Source: UBA8919 sp041658185 (GTDB lineage: Bacteria; Elusimicrobiota; UBA8919). Taken from it: a stretch of DNA of 64,000 nucleotides. The stretch is taken from positions 186,001-250,000 of the forward strand of contig JBBAAR010000001.1 in assembly GCA_041658185.1 (NCBI GenBank), read 5' to 3'. Positions within the stretch are counted from its first letter, which is position 1, and the number at the start of each line of letters is the position of its first letter. The notes beneath the pieces are model-generated. The model searched no databases, was not told where the DNA came from, and saw only the letters and a list, made by a program, of their open reading frames with translations. Shown one piece after another: positions 31,994 through 39,449 of this stretch. The translations under genes and the position numbers were made by a program.

Positions 31994-32389
31994 TTACCAA
32001 ACATAACAAATCACTTCGCCGCCGAGATGTTCCTCTCTTGCTTTCTCATCAGTCATCAGCCCTCGGGAAGTTGAAATTATTGCTGTTCCTATACCTCGTA
32101 AAACCCTCGGCAGTCGTACCGCTTTCCTATACACGCGCATTGATAATTTAGAAACCCTTTTGATATCCGTTATCATAGGTTTTTTGTCCAGCGAGTATTT
32201 CAAAAAAATTCTCAAAATACCCTGCTTTTTGTCGTCAAGCCGTTTGTAATTTGAAATATATCCCTCTTCCTTCAAAATTTTGGAAATTTCTTCCTTTATA
32301 TTTGAAGCCGGGATATCCACTTTTTCCTTGGCTTTTCCACTGGCATTTTTTATCTGACAAATCATGTCTGAAATAGGATCGTAAATCAT
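31994..32389 (-). CDS. rpsH: 30S ribosomal protein S8
   Basis: A 131-residue 16S-binding protein that also represses the spc operon in E. coli. DPISDMICQIKNASGKAKEKVDIPAS, EEGYISNYKRLDDKKQGILRIFLKY and the C-terminal GTAIISTSRGLMTDEKAREEHLGGEVICYVW are diagnostic. Confidence 0.97.
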   Translation of the reverse strand: MIYDPISDMICQIKNASGKAKEKVDIPASNIKEEISKILKEEGYISNYKRLDDKKQGILRIFLKYSLDKKPMITDIKRVSKLSMRVYRKAVRLPRVLRGIGTAIISTSRGLMTDEKAREEHLGGEVICYVW

Positions 32390-32397
32390 TTTAACAT

Positions 32398-32488
32398 CAG
32401 TGAACGACAGTGAACGGAAGTGGTAAAAAAGTGAACAAAAGAAAACTTCCTTTCACTTTCCTTCACTTCTTTTCACTTTTTCTCACTG
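32398..32488. repeat. intergenic module, family C
   Basis: Between rpsH and rpsN. CAGTGAACGACAGTGAACG, GAAGTGGTAAAAAAGTG, loop, then CACTTTCCTTCACTTC and TTTTCTCACTG words; edges GGCAG and CTGATGTTAA. Confidence 0.92.
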
Positions 32489-32496
32489 CCTCTCTC

Positions 32497-32682
32497 TTAC
32501 CAACTCGATTTTGTAACTCCCGGGATTAAACCCCTGTGTGCAAAACTCCTGAAACAAATTCTGCATAAACCAAAATCTCTCAAAAATCCGCGCGGCCGGC
32601 CGCAAATACGGCATCTGTTATATCTTCTTGAAGAGTATTTAGGAGTTTTTCTCTGTTTGATGATAAGACATTTTTTAGCCAT
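32497..32682 (-). CDS. rpsN: 30S ribosomal protein S14, short zinc-binding type
   Basis: A 61-residue S14 of the zinc (C+) class: CRICGRPRGFLRDFGLCRIC gives two C-x-x-C pairs, followed by FRSFAHRGLIPGVTKSSW. The frame could start three codons earlier at the module GTG, but MAKKCLI is the usual start. Confidence 0.97.
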   Translation of the reverse strand: MAKKCLIIKQRKTPKYSSRRYNRCRICGRPRGFLRDFGLCRICFRSFAHRGLIPGVTKSSW

Positions 32683-32691
32683 AATTAACAC

Positions 32692-32784
32692 CAGAGAATT
32701 AGAGAATTAGAGAATTAGATTTTTTCCAATTCACCAATTCTCTGTTGCATAAACTAATTCTCTTTCGTTTAAACTAATTCTCTG
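32692..32784. repeat. intergenic module, family A, overlapping the rplE stop
   Basis: Between rpsN and rplE. Three AGAGAATTAG words, loop, complementary words. Its GCAGAGAATTAG edge is translated as the last residues of L5 (AEN) and its stop TAG. Confidence 0.93.
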
Positions 32785-33325
32785 CTTTTTTCCTGAACGG
32801 CATTCCCATCATTGATAGAAATTCTTTTGCATGTTCGTCGTTTTTTGCCGTCGTCACAATTGTTATGTTCATTCCTCTTGCTTTGTCGGACTTATCAAGC
32901 ACAATTTCCGGAAAAATATACTGCTCGGTTAAGCCCAGATTGTAATTACCGCTTCCGTCAAATTTGGACGGTTCAAGTCCTCGAAAATCCCTTATTTTTG
33001 GAATAGATATGCTGACAAGCCGGTCAAAAAATTCATACATCCTGGCGCCGCGCAAAGTAACTTTAAGACCGATGGCCATACCTTCCCTTAACTTGAAAGC
33101 TGATATTGATTTTTTGGCGCGACGCAACAGCGGTTTCTGTCCTGTTAAAGCGGCAAGTTCCGCTTCTGCAATATCCATCGCCTTCGGATTTTCTCTGGCA
33201 TCCGAAACACCCATATTGATAACTATTTTTTCAAGTTTCGGAACTTGATGAATATTTTTTAGGTTCAATTTTTTCATCAACTCCGGAATAATAACTTTTT
33301 TATATGCTTCTTTTAATCGTGCCAT
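32774..33325 (-). CDS. rplE: 50S ribosomal protein L5
   Basis: A 183-residue 5S rRNA-binding protein: NIHQVPKLEKIVINMGVSDARENPK, LTGQKPLLRRAKKSISAFKLREG, ISIPKIRDFRGLEPSKFDGSGNYNLGLTEQYIFPEI and the C-terminal AKNDEHAKEFLSMMGMPFRKK. The final AEN and stop codon come from the family-A module. Confidence 0.97.
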   Translation of the reverse strand: MARLKEAYKKVIIPELMKKLNLKNIHQVPKLEKIVINMGVSDARENPKAMDIAEAELAALTGQKPLLRRAKKSISAFKLREGMAIGLKVTLRGARMYEFFDRLVSISIPKIRDFRGLEPSKFDGSGNYNLGLTEQYIFPEIVLDKSDKARGMNITIVTTAKNDEHAKEFLSMMGMPFRKKAEN

Positions 33326-33333
33326 TTTAATAC

Positions 33334-33405
33334 CAGAGATTAGAGAATAGAGCGTAGAGCGTAGTTTCTGTCTTCTGTGCTCTGTCCTCTATCCTCTATT
33401 CTCTG
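33334..33405. repeat. intergenic module, family D
   Basis: Between rplE and rplX. CAGAGATTAGAGAATAGAGC, GTAGAGCGTAGTTTC, loop, then CTGTGCTCTG and CTCTATCCTCTATTCTCTG words; mixes the family-A and family-D words. Confidence 0.87.
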
Positions 33406-33409
33406 CCTT

Positions 33410-33718
33410 TTATACAATCATTTCTCCGCATTTCCTGCACAAACGGGATTTTTTACCGTCGGGCAATATCTCCCATTTCGGTCTTGTCGGCTTATCGCAC
33501 TTCGGACAGACAAGCATAAGCCGTGAAACAGGCAGCGGCGCTTCTTTTTCTTTGATGCCGCCCGGGTCAGACTGCGTCGCTTTTGTATGCCTTTTTACAA
33601 AATTAATCTTTGCAACAACGGCAGTTTTTTTATCCGGGAAAATCTTTAGAACCTCTCCGGTTTTACCCTTATTTTTACCAGCCAAAACAATAACTTTATC
33701 TTTCTTTTTTATGTGCAT
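33410..33718 (-). CDS. rplX: 50S ribosomal protein L24 with C-terminal zinc-ribbon-like Cys pairs
   Basis: A 102-residue assembly-initiating protein with the KOW motif HIKKKDKVIVLAGKNKGKTGEVLKIFPDKKT and VNFVKRHTK-type INFVKRHTKATQ. The C-terminus LVCPKCDKPTRPKWE...RLCRKCGEMIV has two C-x-x-C pairs that may bind zinc. The six upstream codons MFAEQT belong to a family-E module; GGAG inside TTTGCGGAGCAAA is the ribosome binding site for the ATG chosen. Confidence 0.96.
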   Translation of the reverse strand: MHIKKKDKVIVLAGKNKGKTGEVLKIFPDKKTAVVAKINFVKRHTKATQSDPGGIKEKEAPLPVSRLMLVCPKCDKPTRPKWEILPDGKKSRLCRKCGEMIV

Positions 33719-33720
33719 TG

Positions 33721-33802
33721 TTTGCTCCGCAAACACACTGAACTGACTCGGAACTTTACACAGAACAGAAGCGGAACTTTTCTGTGTCTGTTCCGTGTTC
33801 CT
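33721..33802. repeat. intergenic module, family E
   Basis: Between rplX and rplN. Near-copy of the mreD-mreC module: TTTGCTCCGCAAA, CACACTGAACTGACTC, ACAGAACAGAAGCGGAAC, loop, TCTGTTCCGTGTTC. It carries the ribosome binding site of rplX. Confidence 0.88.
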
Positions 33803-34171
33803 TTACACCACTTCCGGTGCTAACGAAATAATTTTCAGGAAATTTTTTTCACGTAATTCCCTTGCCACCGGCCCGAAAATACGGGTCCCGCGCGGTTCGT
33901 GTTCATCATTTATTATAACCGCAGCATTATCGTCAAATTTTATGTAACTTCCGTCGGGTCTGCGAGTTTCTTTAACGCATCTCACTATTACCGCTTTGAC
34001 CACCTCGCCTTTTTTGATTGTCGCCGTCGGCAACGCATCAAAGACGGAAGCCACTATCACATCGCCGAGCGACGCGTATTTTCTGTAACTTCCGCCGAGC
34101 ATGCGGAAACATCTTATTTTTTTAGCTCCGGTATTGTCTGCAACTATTATAATTGAACGTTCCTGAATCAT
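33803..34171 (-). CDS. rplN: 50S ribosomal protein L14
   Basis: A 122-residue intersubunit-bridge protein: MIQERSIIIVADNTGAKKIRCFRMLGG, GDVIVASVFDALP, KGEVVKAVIVRCVKETRRPDGSYIKFDDNAAVII and TRIFGPVARELREKNFLKIISLAPEVV. Normal length and order. Confidence 0.98.
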   Translation of the reverse strand: MIQERSIIIVADNTGAKKIRCFRMLGGSYRKYASLGDVIVASVFDALPTATIKKGEVVKAVIVRCVKETRRPDGSYIKFDDNAAVIINDEHEPRGTRIFGPVARELREKNFLKIISLAPEVV

Positions 34172-34179
34172 ATTAACAC

Positions 34180-34280
34180 CAGAGAATTAGAGAATTAGAG
34201 AATTAGAGAATTAGATTTTTTCCAATTCACCAATTCTCTGTTGTATAAACTAATTCTCTTTCGTTTAAACTAATTCTCTG
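34180..34280. repeat. intergenic module, family A, overlapping the rpsQ stop
   Basis: Between rplN and rpsQ. Four AGAGAATTAG words, loop ATTTTTTCC, CAATTCACCAATTCTCT, GTTGTATAAA, CTAATTCTCTTTCGTTTAAA, CTAATTCTCTG. The GGCAGAGAATTAGTTTAA edge is translated as GRELV plus the rpsQ stop. Confidence 0.93.
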
Positions 34281-34504
34281 CCTTTTACTATTCTCCACCT
34301 TTTTAGTTTTGAAATCGGTCTCGTTTCTATTATATCAACCTTATCGCCGAGACGCGTTTCGTTGTTTTCGTCGTGGGCATAATATTTTGTCCGATGACGA
34401 ATAACTTTTTGGTAAAGCGGATGGCGGGTAGTCCATTCCACCTCTACCACCCTTGTTTTATTCATCCCGTCTGAAATCACAATGCCTGTTTTTGTTTTTT
34501 TCAT
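34265..34504 (-). CDS. rpsQ: 30S ribosomal protein S17
   Basis: A 79-residue OB-fold protein: GIVISDGMNKTRVVEVEWTTRHPLYQKVIRHRTKYYAHDE, LGDKVDIIETRPISKLKRWRIVK. The ending GRELV and its stop are encoded by the adjacent family-A module, replacing the usual C-terminal residues. Overlaps rpmC by 4 nt. Confidence 0.96.
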   Translation of the reverse strand: MKKTKTGIVISDGMNKTRVVEVEWTTRHPLYQKVIRHRTKYYAHDENNETRLGDKVDIIETRPISKLKRWRIVKGRELV

Positions 34505-34713
34505 TTTTTTACACTTTTTTCTTTTACTATCGTTAAAATTCTTGCTATCTGACGTCGCAAATATCTTATTTCCAACGGATTTTTAAGCGGAGTTGTCTTG
34601 TGCCCGAATTTAAGATGGAACAACTTCTCCTTAGATTCTTCAAATCGCGATTTTAATTCATCCGAAGTAAGTTCTCTTAAATTTATATCTTTTTTGTCTT
34701 TTGAATTTTTCAT
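34501..34713 (-). CDS. rpmC: 50S ribosomal protein L29
   Basis: A 70-residue helical hairpin protein: NLRELTSDELKSRFEESKEKLFHLKFGHKTTPLKNPLEIRYLRRQIARILTIVKE. Overlaps rpsQ by 4 nt; the 26-nt gap to rplP holds an AT-rich TTTTAATTTTGAATTTTTAA stretch instead of a full module. Confidence 0.96.
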   Translation of the reverse strand: MKNSKDKKDINLRELTSDELKSRFEESKEKLFHLKFGHKTTPLKNPLEIRYLRRQIARILTIVKEKSVKK

Positions 34714-34739
34714 TTTTAATTTTGAATTTTTAATTGACG

Positions 34740-35150
34740 CTACTGTCCTCTTTCCAAAAACTTTGTTTTTATAGGAAGTTTATGGGCAACGAGAGTAAAT
34801 GCCTCTTTTGCCTCATCCTTTTTTAAGCCGGTAATCTCAAACATAACCCGACCCGGTTTGACGACGGCAACCCATTTTTCAACAAGCCCCTTGCCTTTTC
34901 CCATTCTGGTTTCGGCAGGTTTTTTTGTGTAGGGTTTGTCGGGAAAAATTCTTATCCAGACCTTTCCGCTTTTTTTAATTGCCCTGGTCAATGCAATTCT
35001 GGATGCCTCAATCTGATTTGCCGTAATCCATGCGCGTTCAAGTGCCATAATGCCATATTCGCCGAAACTTACCTCTGTTCCGCCGGATGCATTGCCCTTC
35101 ATCCGTCCGCGCTGCTGTTTTCTATATTTTACTCTTTTCGGTGACAACAT
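34740..35150 (-). CDS. rplP: 50S ribosomal protein L16
   Basis: A 136-residue protein at the A-site side of the peptidyl transferase centre: MLSPKRVKYRKQQRGRMKGNASGG, GIMALERAWITANQIEASRIALTRA, VWIRIFPDKPYTKKPAETRMGKGKGLVEKWVAVVKPGRVMFE. Its start overlaps the rpsC 3' end by 29 nt. Confidence 0.98.
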   Translation of the reverse strand: MLSPKRVKYRKQQRGRMKGNASGGTEVSFGEYGIMALERAWITANQIEASRIALTRAIKKSGKVWIRIFPDKPYTKKPAETRMGKGKGLVEKWVAVVKPGRVMFEITGLKKDEAKEAFTLVAHKLPIKTKFLERGQ

Positions 35151-35892
35151 TATCTTCTTCCTCTTTAATTATTTCCTCGTCCAGTTCCGGCGGCTTCTCG
35201 TCTTTAACTTCAATGTCTTCCGGTTTTTCAATAAGACGCGCATCGGCTAACATTTCTTTTTCAGTTTTTTTGAAGAGTTCCTTTTTAAATATCCAGACCT
35301 TAACGCCGATGATTCCCATCGTCGTAAGTGCTTCGGCAAAACCGTAATCAATATCAGCCCGGAATGTATGAAGAGGAACTCTGCCTTCTCTCAGCCACTC
35401 CGTTCTTGCTATTTCGTTTCCGCCGAGGCGGCCGGCAACCATAACCTTTACGCCGAGAGCCCCCGAAGCAAGCGCTTTTTCAATCGCTTTTTTCATAGCA
35501 CGACGGTGAGAACCTCTCTTTTCAAGTTGAAGAGCGATGCCTTCGGCGACAAGTTGGGAGTTTGTCTCCGGTGATTTTATTTCCATTACATTTACAATCG
35601 TTTTTTTATCGGAAATTTCTTCAATTTCTTTTTTGAGCGATTCAATATCTGCGCCGCGCTTTCCGATTATAAGTCCGGGGCGGGCAGAAAAAATGTTAAC
35701 TTTTAAGTATTTTCCCGCTCTTTCAATCGTAATTTTTGAGACGGCAGCAAATTTCAGCCGCGCTTTTACGAATTTTCTTATCCGGAAATCCTCTTCTAAA
35801 AGGTCAGCCATATTGCGACGCGAGAACCATTTGGAATCCCAGTCGGCAACATAACCTAATCGTAAACCTTTTGGATGAATTTTTTGTCCCAT
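35122..35892 (-). CDS. rpsC: 30S ribosomal protein S3
   Basis: A 256-residue head protein at the mRNA entry. GQKIHPKGLRLGYVADWDSKWFS, the KH domain VNIFSARPGLIIGKRGADIESLKKEI, and AGRLGGNEIARTEWLREGRVPLHTFRADIDYG are typical. About 30 acidic residues (EKPEDIEVKDEKPPELDEE) extend the C-terminus. The extension overlaps rplP and may couple translation. Confidence 0.97.
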   Translation of the reverse strand: MGQKIHPKGLRLGYVADWDSKWFSRRNMADLLEEDFRIRKFVKARLKFAAVSKITIERAGKYLKVNIFSARPGLIIGKRGADIESLKKEIEEISDKKTIVNVMEIKSPETNSQLVAEGIALQLEKRGSHRRAMKKAIEKALASGALGVKVMVAGRLGGNEIARTEWLREGRVPLHTFRADIDYGFAEALTTMGIIGVKVWIFKKELFKKTEKEMLADARLIEKPEDIEVKDEKPPELDEEIIKEEEDNVVTEKSKI

Positions 35893-35900
35893 ATTAACAC

Positions 35901-35996
35901 CAGAGAATTAGAGAATTAGAGAATTAGAGAATTAGATTTTTTTCCAATTCACCAATTCTCTGTTGTATAAACTAATTCTCTATCCTCTATCCTCTG
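35901..35996. repeat. intergenic module, family A, overlapping the rplV stop
   Basis: Between rpsC and rplV. Four AGAGAATTAG words, loop, CAATTCACCAATTCTCT, CTAATTCTCT, then a CCTCTATCCTCTG arm. The GGCAGAGGATAG edge is translated as GRG plus the L22 stop. Confidence 0.92.
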
Positions 35997-36325
35997 CCTT
36001 TCGTATCTCCCACGACAATCGTCAAATGGCAGGTCTTCCTTTTATACGGATTGCCCCTGCCCTGAGCACCCGGACGCATTCTTTTTATCGGAGGCCCCAT
36101 TGTAGCAAACGCCTTTTTAACGAAAATTAACTCCGGATTTTTGAGATGACCGCTGTTTGCAGCAGCCGATTTTAAAGTTTTTTCTATAAGGGAAACCGAG
36201 CCCTTCTTAACAAATGACAATATTCTAATTGCCTCAGAAACCCGTTTCCCTCTTATAAGTGAAAGCACCTGATTTACTTTTCTGTATGGATTTCTCGCAA
36301 ATTTTGATATCGCTTTTGATTCCAT
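35987..36325 (-). CDS. rplV: 50S ribosomal protein L22
   Basis: A 112-residue exit-tunnel protein: SKFARNPYRKVNQVLSLIRGKRVSEAIRILSF, AAANSGHLKNPELIFVKKAFATMGPPIKRMRPGAQGRGNPYKRKTCHLTIVV. The last residues GRG and the stop come from the module edge. Confidence 0.97.
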   Translation of the reverse strand: MESKAISKFARNPYRKVNQVLSLIRGKRVSEAIRILSFVKKGSVSLIEKTLKSAAANSGHLKNPELIFVKKAFATMGPPIKRMRPGAQGRGNPYKRKTCHLTIVVGDTKGRG

Positions 36326-36333
36326 GTTAACAC

Positions 36334-36435
36334 CAGAGAATTAGAGAATTAGAGAATTAGAGAATTAGATTTTTTTCTAATTCACCAATTCTCTGTCGTT
36401 TAAACTAATTCTCTTTCGTTTAAACTAATTCTCTG
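36334..36435. repeat. intergenic module, family A
   Basis: Between rplV and rpsS. Four AGAGAATTAG words, loop ATTTTTTTCT, AATTCACCAATTCTCT, then two CTAATTCTCT words spaced by GTCGTTTAAA and TTTCGTTTAAA. Confidence 0.93.
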
Positions 36436-36439
36436 CCCT

Positions 36440-36727
36440 TTATGTCTTTTCCAACGCCTCTTTTGTATGCGCGGCGCCGTGACCTCTGAAAAATCTGGTC
36501 GGCGAAAATTCTCCGAGACGATGACCCACCATATTTTCGCTTACATAGACGGATAAAAACTTTCTGCCGTTATGAACGCCGAATGTGTGACCGACAAACT
36601 CCGGCGGAATTACAGACGCACGAGCCCAGGTTTTGATAAGCGTTTTTTGTCCTGTAGCATTGAGCTTTTCAACCTTTTTAAAGAGTTTTTCGTCAATATA
36701 CGGACCTTTTTTTGTTGAACGACTCAT
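36440..36727 (-). CDS. rpsS: 30S ribosomal protein S19
   Basis: A 95-residue head protein: MSRSTKKGPYIDEKLFKKVEKLN, IKTWARASVIPPEFVGHTFGVHNGRKFLSVYVSENMVGHRLGEFSPTR, FRGHGAAHTKEALEKT. Normal size and operon position. Confidence 0.98.
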   Translation of the reverse strand: MSRSTKKGPYIDEKLFKKVEKLNATGQKTLIKTWARASVIPPEFVGHTFGVHNGRKFLSVYVSENMVGHRLGEFSPTRFFRGHGAAHTKEALEKT

Positions 36728-36735
36728 AGTAACAC

Positions 36736-36809
36736 CAGAGAATTAGAGAATTAGAGAATTAGATTTTTTTCCAATTCACCAATTCTCTGTCGTATAAACT
36801 AATTCTCTG
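36736..36809. repeat. intergenic module, family A
   Basis: Between rpsS and rplB. Three AGAGAATTAG words, loop ATTTTTTTCC, CAATTCACCAATTCTCT, GTCGTATAAA, CTAATTCTCTG. Confidence 0.93.
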
Positions 36810-36814
36810 CCTCT

Positions 36815-37651
36815 CTATCTCACTCCCTTTGGTCTTCTGTTAATAATATACATATCGGTCCACTTCTTTTTTGAACGGGTTTTGAAGCCCTTCGCCGGCT
36901 GACCCCATGGCGATTGCGGCTGATTGTTTCCTTTTGATTTTCCCCGACCGCCGCCGTGCGGATGGTCAACGGAATTCATAGCAGTTCCTCTAACCGTCGG
37001 TCTAATTCCCAGATGCCTGCTTCTGCCGGCGTTTCCCAGAACTATATTTTCATGGTCAAGATTGCCTATCTGTCCTATCGTCGCATAACATTTTACGGGA
37101 ATCATTCTTACTTCGCCGGATGGCATTTTTATATGTGCGAAATCGCCTTCCTTAGCCATAATTTGTGCAACACCGCCGGCAGAGCGGACAAGTTTTGCAC
37201 CAAGACCGGGTACAAGTTCCAAATTGTGAATTTCAACTCCTACGGGTATATTTGAAATGGGCAGCGAATTGCCGACTTTTATTTCCGCTTTTTCCCCGCT
37301 TTCAATTTTATCGCCGACTTTAAGGCCTGCCGGACAAATAATATATCTTTTTTCACCGTCGGAATATTTAACCAATGCTATCCGCGATGAACGATTGGGG
37401 TCGTATTCAACGGCAATAACATCCGCCGAAACATTTCTTTTGTCCCTTTTGAAATCAATTATCCGATACATCTTTTTATGACCGCCGCCTTGATGCCGGA
37501 CGGTAAGATGCCCTGTATTGTTTCTACCGCCGGTTCTTGGAAGCGGCAGCAATAGCGACTTCTCCGGAGTTTTTTTTGTTATATCCGAGAAATCATCACT
37601 TGTTATGAACCGCCTTGACGGCGTGTATGGCGTGTATGTTTTTATACCCAT
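36815..37651 (-). CDS. rplB: 50S ribosomal protein L2
   Basis: A 278-residue protein required for subunit association and peptidyl transfer: TYTPYTPSRRFITSDDFSDI, HLTVRHQGGGHKKMYRIIDFKRDK, SAGGVAQIMAKEGDFAHIKMPSGEVRMI and the conserved C-terminal TVRGTAMNSVDHPHGGGRGKS with the functional His. Normal length. Confidence 0.98.
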   Translation of the reverse strand: MGIKTYTPYTPSRRFITSDDFSDITKKTPEKSLLLPLPRTGGRNNTGHLTVRHQGGGHKKMYRIIDFKRDKRNVSADVIAVEYDPNRSSRIALVKYSDGEKRYIICPAGLKVGDKIESGEKAEIKVGNSLPISNIPVGVEIHNLELVPGLGAKLVRSAGGVAQIMAKEGDFAHIKMPSGEVRMIPVKCYATIGQIGNLDHENIVLGNAGRSRHLGIRPTVRGTAMNSVDHPHGGGRGKSKGNNQPQSPWGQPAKGFKTRSKKKWTDMYIINRRPKGVR

Positions 37652-37659
37652 TTTAAGTT

Positions 37660-37705
37660 CAGGTTAAAGGTTAAAATAAGGTCTAATATTTAAAATTTTA
37701 ACCTT
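37660..37705. repeat. intergenic module, family B (short)
   Basis: Between rplB and rplW. CAGGTTAAAGGTTAAAATAA, GGTCTAATATTTAAAA, TTTTAACCTTTTT; the GGTCTAA spacer is shared with the rpoC-rpoB copy. Confidence 0.82.
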
Positions 37706-37708
37706 TTT

Positions 37709-37999
37709 TCAGACACCTTCAACTATTTTTATCGTCTGTCCTTTTTTTATATTCACAATCGCTTTTTTGAAGTCGGACCTATAGCCCGCATGTGCACCCA
37801 TTCTTCTTAATTTTCCCGGCAATATAGCAGTACGGATTTTTTCTACATCAACATCAAAAAGCTGCTTTATTGCCTCTTTTATCTGTCCTTTCGTGGCATC
37901 TTTTGCGACGATAAACTGGTATTTATTTTCTTTCTCTTTTAACTTCGTTGCCTTTTCGGTAATAACCGGTTTTTTTATTATGTTGAAAGGATTGAGCAT
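37709..37999 (-). CDS. rplW: 50S ribosomal protein L23
   Basis: A 96-residue tunnel-exit protein: FNIIKKPVITEKATKLKEKENKYQFIVAKDATKGQIKEAIKQLFDVDVEKIRTAILPGKLRRMG. Docking site for trigger factor and SRP. Its 5' end overlaps rplD by 22 nt. Confidence 0.96.
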   Translation of the reverse strand: MLNPFNIIKKPVITEKATKLKEKENKYQFIVAKDATKGQIKEAIKQLFDVDVEKIRTAILPGKLRRMGAHAGYRSDFKKAIVNIKKGQTIKIVEGV

Positions 38000-38595
38000 C
38001 TGTCTAATGACTCCTTTGTAAATAAAATTTTATCCGCATTCAAAACATCGTAAGTCGTCAAGTCCGTTACATCGTGTAAAAATAAATTTGCTATATTTCT
38101 TGATGCCATATTCAGCGTTTTGTCCCTTTTTGAAACAAGAAGCACCTTTTTTTTTAATTTCAGGGTCTTTATTATCTCGGCAACCGATTTTGTTTTGGGT
38201 GTAGCTATTTTAAGTTCATCAAGCACCATAATTGAACCGTCTTTTGCTTTTGAAGAAAGCGCCGACAAAAGCGCAAGGTGAACTTTTTTCTTCGGCATTG
38301 AATAAGAAAATTCTCTCGGTTTTTTAGCAAAAATCACGCCGCCGTGACGCCACAGCGGTGAACGGATACTTCCCGCCCGGGCCCGTCCTGTGCCTTTCTG
38401 TTTCCATGGTTTTTTGCCGGAACCGGAAACTTCTGCCCTGGTTTTTGCCGAGTGCGTTCCCTGACGCCAATTTGCGAGATACCATGTAACCACCTCATGC
38501 ATCAGCGGAACATTTATCTTCGCATTAAAAATATTTTCCGGTAATGTCGCACTGCCGGTTTTTTCGCCTTTTATATTATAAATATTTGCTTCCAT
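37978..38595 (-). CDS. rplD: 50S ribosomal protein L4
   Basis: A 205-residue protein lining the exit tunnel: VPLMHEVVTWYLANWRQGTHSAKTRAEVSGSGKKPWKQKGTGRARAGSIRSPLWRHGGVIFAKKPREFSY is the conserved core; the C-terminus ends with IATPKTKSVAEII and LLVSKRDK segments. In E. coli it regulates the S10 operon; no leader is recognised here. Confidence 0.97.
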   Translation of the reverse strand: MEANIYNIKGEKTGSATLPENIFNAKINVPLMHEVVTWYLANWRQGTHSAKTRAEVSGSGKKPWKQKGTGRARAGSIRSPLWRHGGVIFAKKPREFSYSMPKKKVHLALLSALSSKAKDGSIMVLDELKIATPKTKSVAEIIKTLKLKKKVLLVSKRDKTLNMASRNIANLFLHDVTDLTTYDVLNADKILFTKESLDRCSILST

Positions 38596-38603
38596 GTTAA
38601 TAT

Positions 38604-38704
38604 CAGTGAACGACAGTGATGAAACAGTGAATAAAAGTGAACAAAAGAAAACTTCCTTTCACTTCCTTTCACTTCCCTTCACTTCTTTTCACTTTTTCTC
38701 ACTG
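38604..38704. repeat. intergenic module, family C, overlapping the rplC stop
   Basis: Between rplD and rplC. CAGTGAACGACAGTGATG, AAACAGTGAATAAAAGTG, loop, then CACTTCC-type words to CTCACTG. The coding-strand start GGCAGTGAGAAAAAGTGA is translated as the L3 tail. Confidence 0.92.
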
Positions 38705-39371
38705 CCTTTTTGGCTTCTTTCTGCACAACTACAGGTTTCACTTTTACTTTCTTTACCGTCTCGGTAATAATAACCTGTCCGTTTTTTACGCCCGGAACCG
38801 CGCCTTTCACCAATAATATATTTTTTTCCGGAATAATTTTTACGACTTTTAATTTTTGAATTGTAGAACCGACGCCGCCCATTCTGCCGGCCATTCTTAA
38901 GCCCTTCCTAACTTTTTGAGGTCTCTGCGCACCGATGGTTCCCGGAGAGCGAAGTTTGTCCGATTGTCCATGTGTAACAGGCCCTTTGCTAAAACCATGT
39001 CTTTTTACCACTCCCTGAAAACCGTGTCCTTTTGAGACGCCGGTTACATCCACAAAATCACCGGCGGAAAAAATATCAGTTTTTATTTCCTGATTTAATT
39101 TATAATCAGCCGGATTATCAACGCGAAACTCTTTCAAAACTTTAAATAATCCGGTGCCGGCCTTTTTGAAATGACCGATTTTCGGCTTATTAAGTTTTTT
39201 TTCTGACACGGTTTGATAGCCGACCTGAACTGCGTTATAGCCGTCGGTCTTAACAGTTTTAACTTTGGTGACGACACAAGGACCGCAGGATATCACCGTC
39301 ACAGGAACCGCTTCCCCTTTTTCCAAATATATTTGTGTCATACCGATTTTTGTGCCGATTATTGACTTCAT
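38679..39371 (-). CDS. rplC: 50S ribosomal protein L3
   Basis: A 230-residue assembly-initiator protein: SIIGTKIGMTQIYLEKGEAVPVTVI, VDVTGVSKGHGFQGVVKRHGFSKGPVTHGQSDKLRSPGTIGAQRPQKVRKGLRMAGRMGG. The last residues AVRKSEKK and the TGA are encoded by the family-C module. The longer frame start MLYALTLN is repeat-derived and rejected. Confidence 0.97.
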   Translation of the reverse strand: MKSIIGTKIGMTQIYLEKGEAVPVTVISCGPCVVTKVKTVKTDGYNAVQVGYQTVSEKKLNKPKIGHFKKAGTGLFKVLKEFRVDNPADYKLNQEIKTDIFSAGDFVDVTGVSKGHGFQGVVKRHGFSKGPVTHGQSDKLRSPGTIGAQRPQKVRKGLRMAGRMGGVGSTIQKLKVVKIIPEKNILLVKGAVPGVKNGQVIITETVKKVKVKPVVVQKEAKKAVRKSEKK

Positions 39372-39380
39372 ATTTAACGT

Positions 39381-39446
39381 CAGAGCATAGAGCATAGGAC
39401 ATAGAGCACAGAAAACTATTCTCTCCGCTCTCCCCTCTACGCTCTG
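39381..39446. repeat. intergenic module, family D
   Basis: Between rplC and rpsJ. CAGAGCATAGAGCATAGGAC, ATAGAGCACAG, loop, then TTCTCTCCGCTCTC and CTACGCTCTG words; edge GGCAG. Confidence 0.88.
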
Positions 39447-39449
39447 CCT

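Noticed and set aside
33326..33409. Module arrays as assembly artefacts or vector sequence
   Set aside because: They differ in word, length and spacing at each locus and join unique genes in the conserved ribosomal order, so natural repeats are more likely.
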